Part shown: positions 22,883 through 23,109 of the stretch, piece by piece
How the letters are laid out: each line of letters starts with the position of its first letter
Position numbering within the stretch: the first letter of the stretch is position 1
Assembly (NCBI GenBank): GCA_038222915.1
Contig: JBBRHH010000022.1
Coordinates: 1-23,109 of the forward strand
DNA length: 23,109 nt
Direction: 5' to 3'
Source: JBBRHH01 sp038222915
Lineage (GTDB): Bacteria > Planctomycetota > Phycisphaerae > Tepidisphaerales > Tepidisphaeraceae
Notes under the pieces: model-generated
Seen by the model: only the letters and a program-made list of their open reading frames with translations
Told to the model about the DNA's origin: nothing
The model's database searches: none
Made by a program: the position numbers and the translations under genes

Positions 22883-23109
22883 CTACTTCGCGGGCCTGGT
22901 CGTGGGAAGATCCGCCTTTTCGAAAGACATCATGTGCTGCCATGGAAGGTCGTCGAACTGATCGGCCAGTTTGAAGCCATTGGCGGCAAGTTCCTTGGTG
23001 ATCTGTTCCTTGCTCATTTTGTGAAGCGGCTTGATGGGCACCTTCGTGTCCTCGGCGCGAAACTCGACTTCGACGAGCCGGCCATTGGGCTTCAGACTCT
23101 TCAGCATGG
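22883..23109 (-). CDS. Class I SAM-dependent methyltransferase, C-terminal part only
   Basis: The 75 codons visible at the right edge read LKSLKPNGRLVEVEFRAED, then VPIKPLHKMSKEQITKELAA, and a C-terminal LPWQHMMSFEK. This matches the late part of UbiE-like methyltransferases: the 'LKPGGRL' strand after motif III, then a 'FRAEDP-x-VPIKPLHKM' stretch seen in many planctomycete and proteobacterial members. The Met at 23107 is internal; the SAM-binding N-terminus lies beyond the window. The short tail DLPTTRPAK ends at a TAG that abuts the rhomboid stop without a gap. The substrate is unknown. Confidence 0.8.
   Translation of the reverse strand, partial: MLKSLKPNGRLVEVEFRAEDTKVPIKPLHKMSKEQITKELAANGFKLADQFDDLPWQHMMSFEKADLPTTRPAK

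Noticed and set aside
1..23109. tRNA or rRNA genes
   Set aside because: Reading by eye for T-arm-like GTTCRA blocks and cloverleaf pairing showed none; this is not a substitute for a covariance-model scan.

Overview
The window looks like part of a planctomycete chromosome (phylum Planctomycetota, perhaps a Phycisphaerae-like lineage; the rank is inference). The signs are PEP-CTERM surface proteins with the VPEPASL signature, a secreted PQQ-like beta-propeller protein of the type common in that phylum, the first half of a YncE/phosphatase-type protein, C-rich third codon positions in many genes, and long gene-poor stretches full of short repeats. There is no rRNA, tRNA, CRISPR array, transposase or integrase that I can see.

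Left part (1-4650): a GT39-type membrane glycosyltransferase running off the left edge sits directly behind trxB on the minus strand. A zinc alcohol dehydrogenase is divergent from trxB. Next comes a decayed patch: the C-terminal end of a SnoaL-like domain, a probably acquired gene of a widespread unknown family, and a PEP-CTERM gene that has lost its 5' end.

Middle (4650-12660): three long non-coding stretches alternate with a 634-residue PEP-CTERM protein, a YVTN beta-propeller lipoprotein cut short in mid-protein, a small membrane protein and a PQQ-like beta-propeller protein. The non-coding stretches hold perfect palindromes, an imperfect 117-bp tandem duplication, an octamer minisatellite and four arrays of short units repeating about every 11 bp. 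All four arrays are built on variants of GTCGGTT, and two of them end in the same 38-bp block. This array family is the most unusual signal in the window and I do not recognise it.

Right part (12880-23109): this is ordinary, compact housekeeping DNA. It holds a hypothetical gene with its own terminator, mutL with a near-consensus promoter and an apparently leaderless GTG start, a small membrane protein, a secreted 15-repeat ankyrin protein, a lipoprotein, a ClC chloride channel or antiporter with CBS domains, a membrane-anchored Holliday-resolvase-like nuclease, an SDR protein lacking the usual catalytic residues, moaC, a rhomboid-family protein and the C-terminus of a methyltransferase. Convergent neighbours here share, abut or nearly touch stop codons. 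Apart from trxB-GT39, mutL-membrane protein and nuclease-SDR, I see no multi-gene operon and no single pathway linking the genes.
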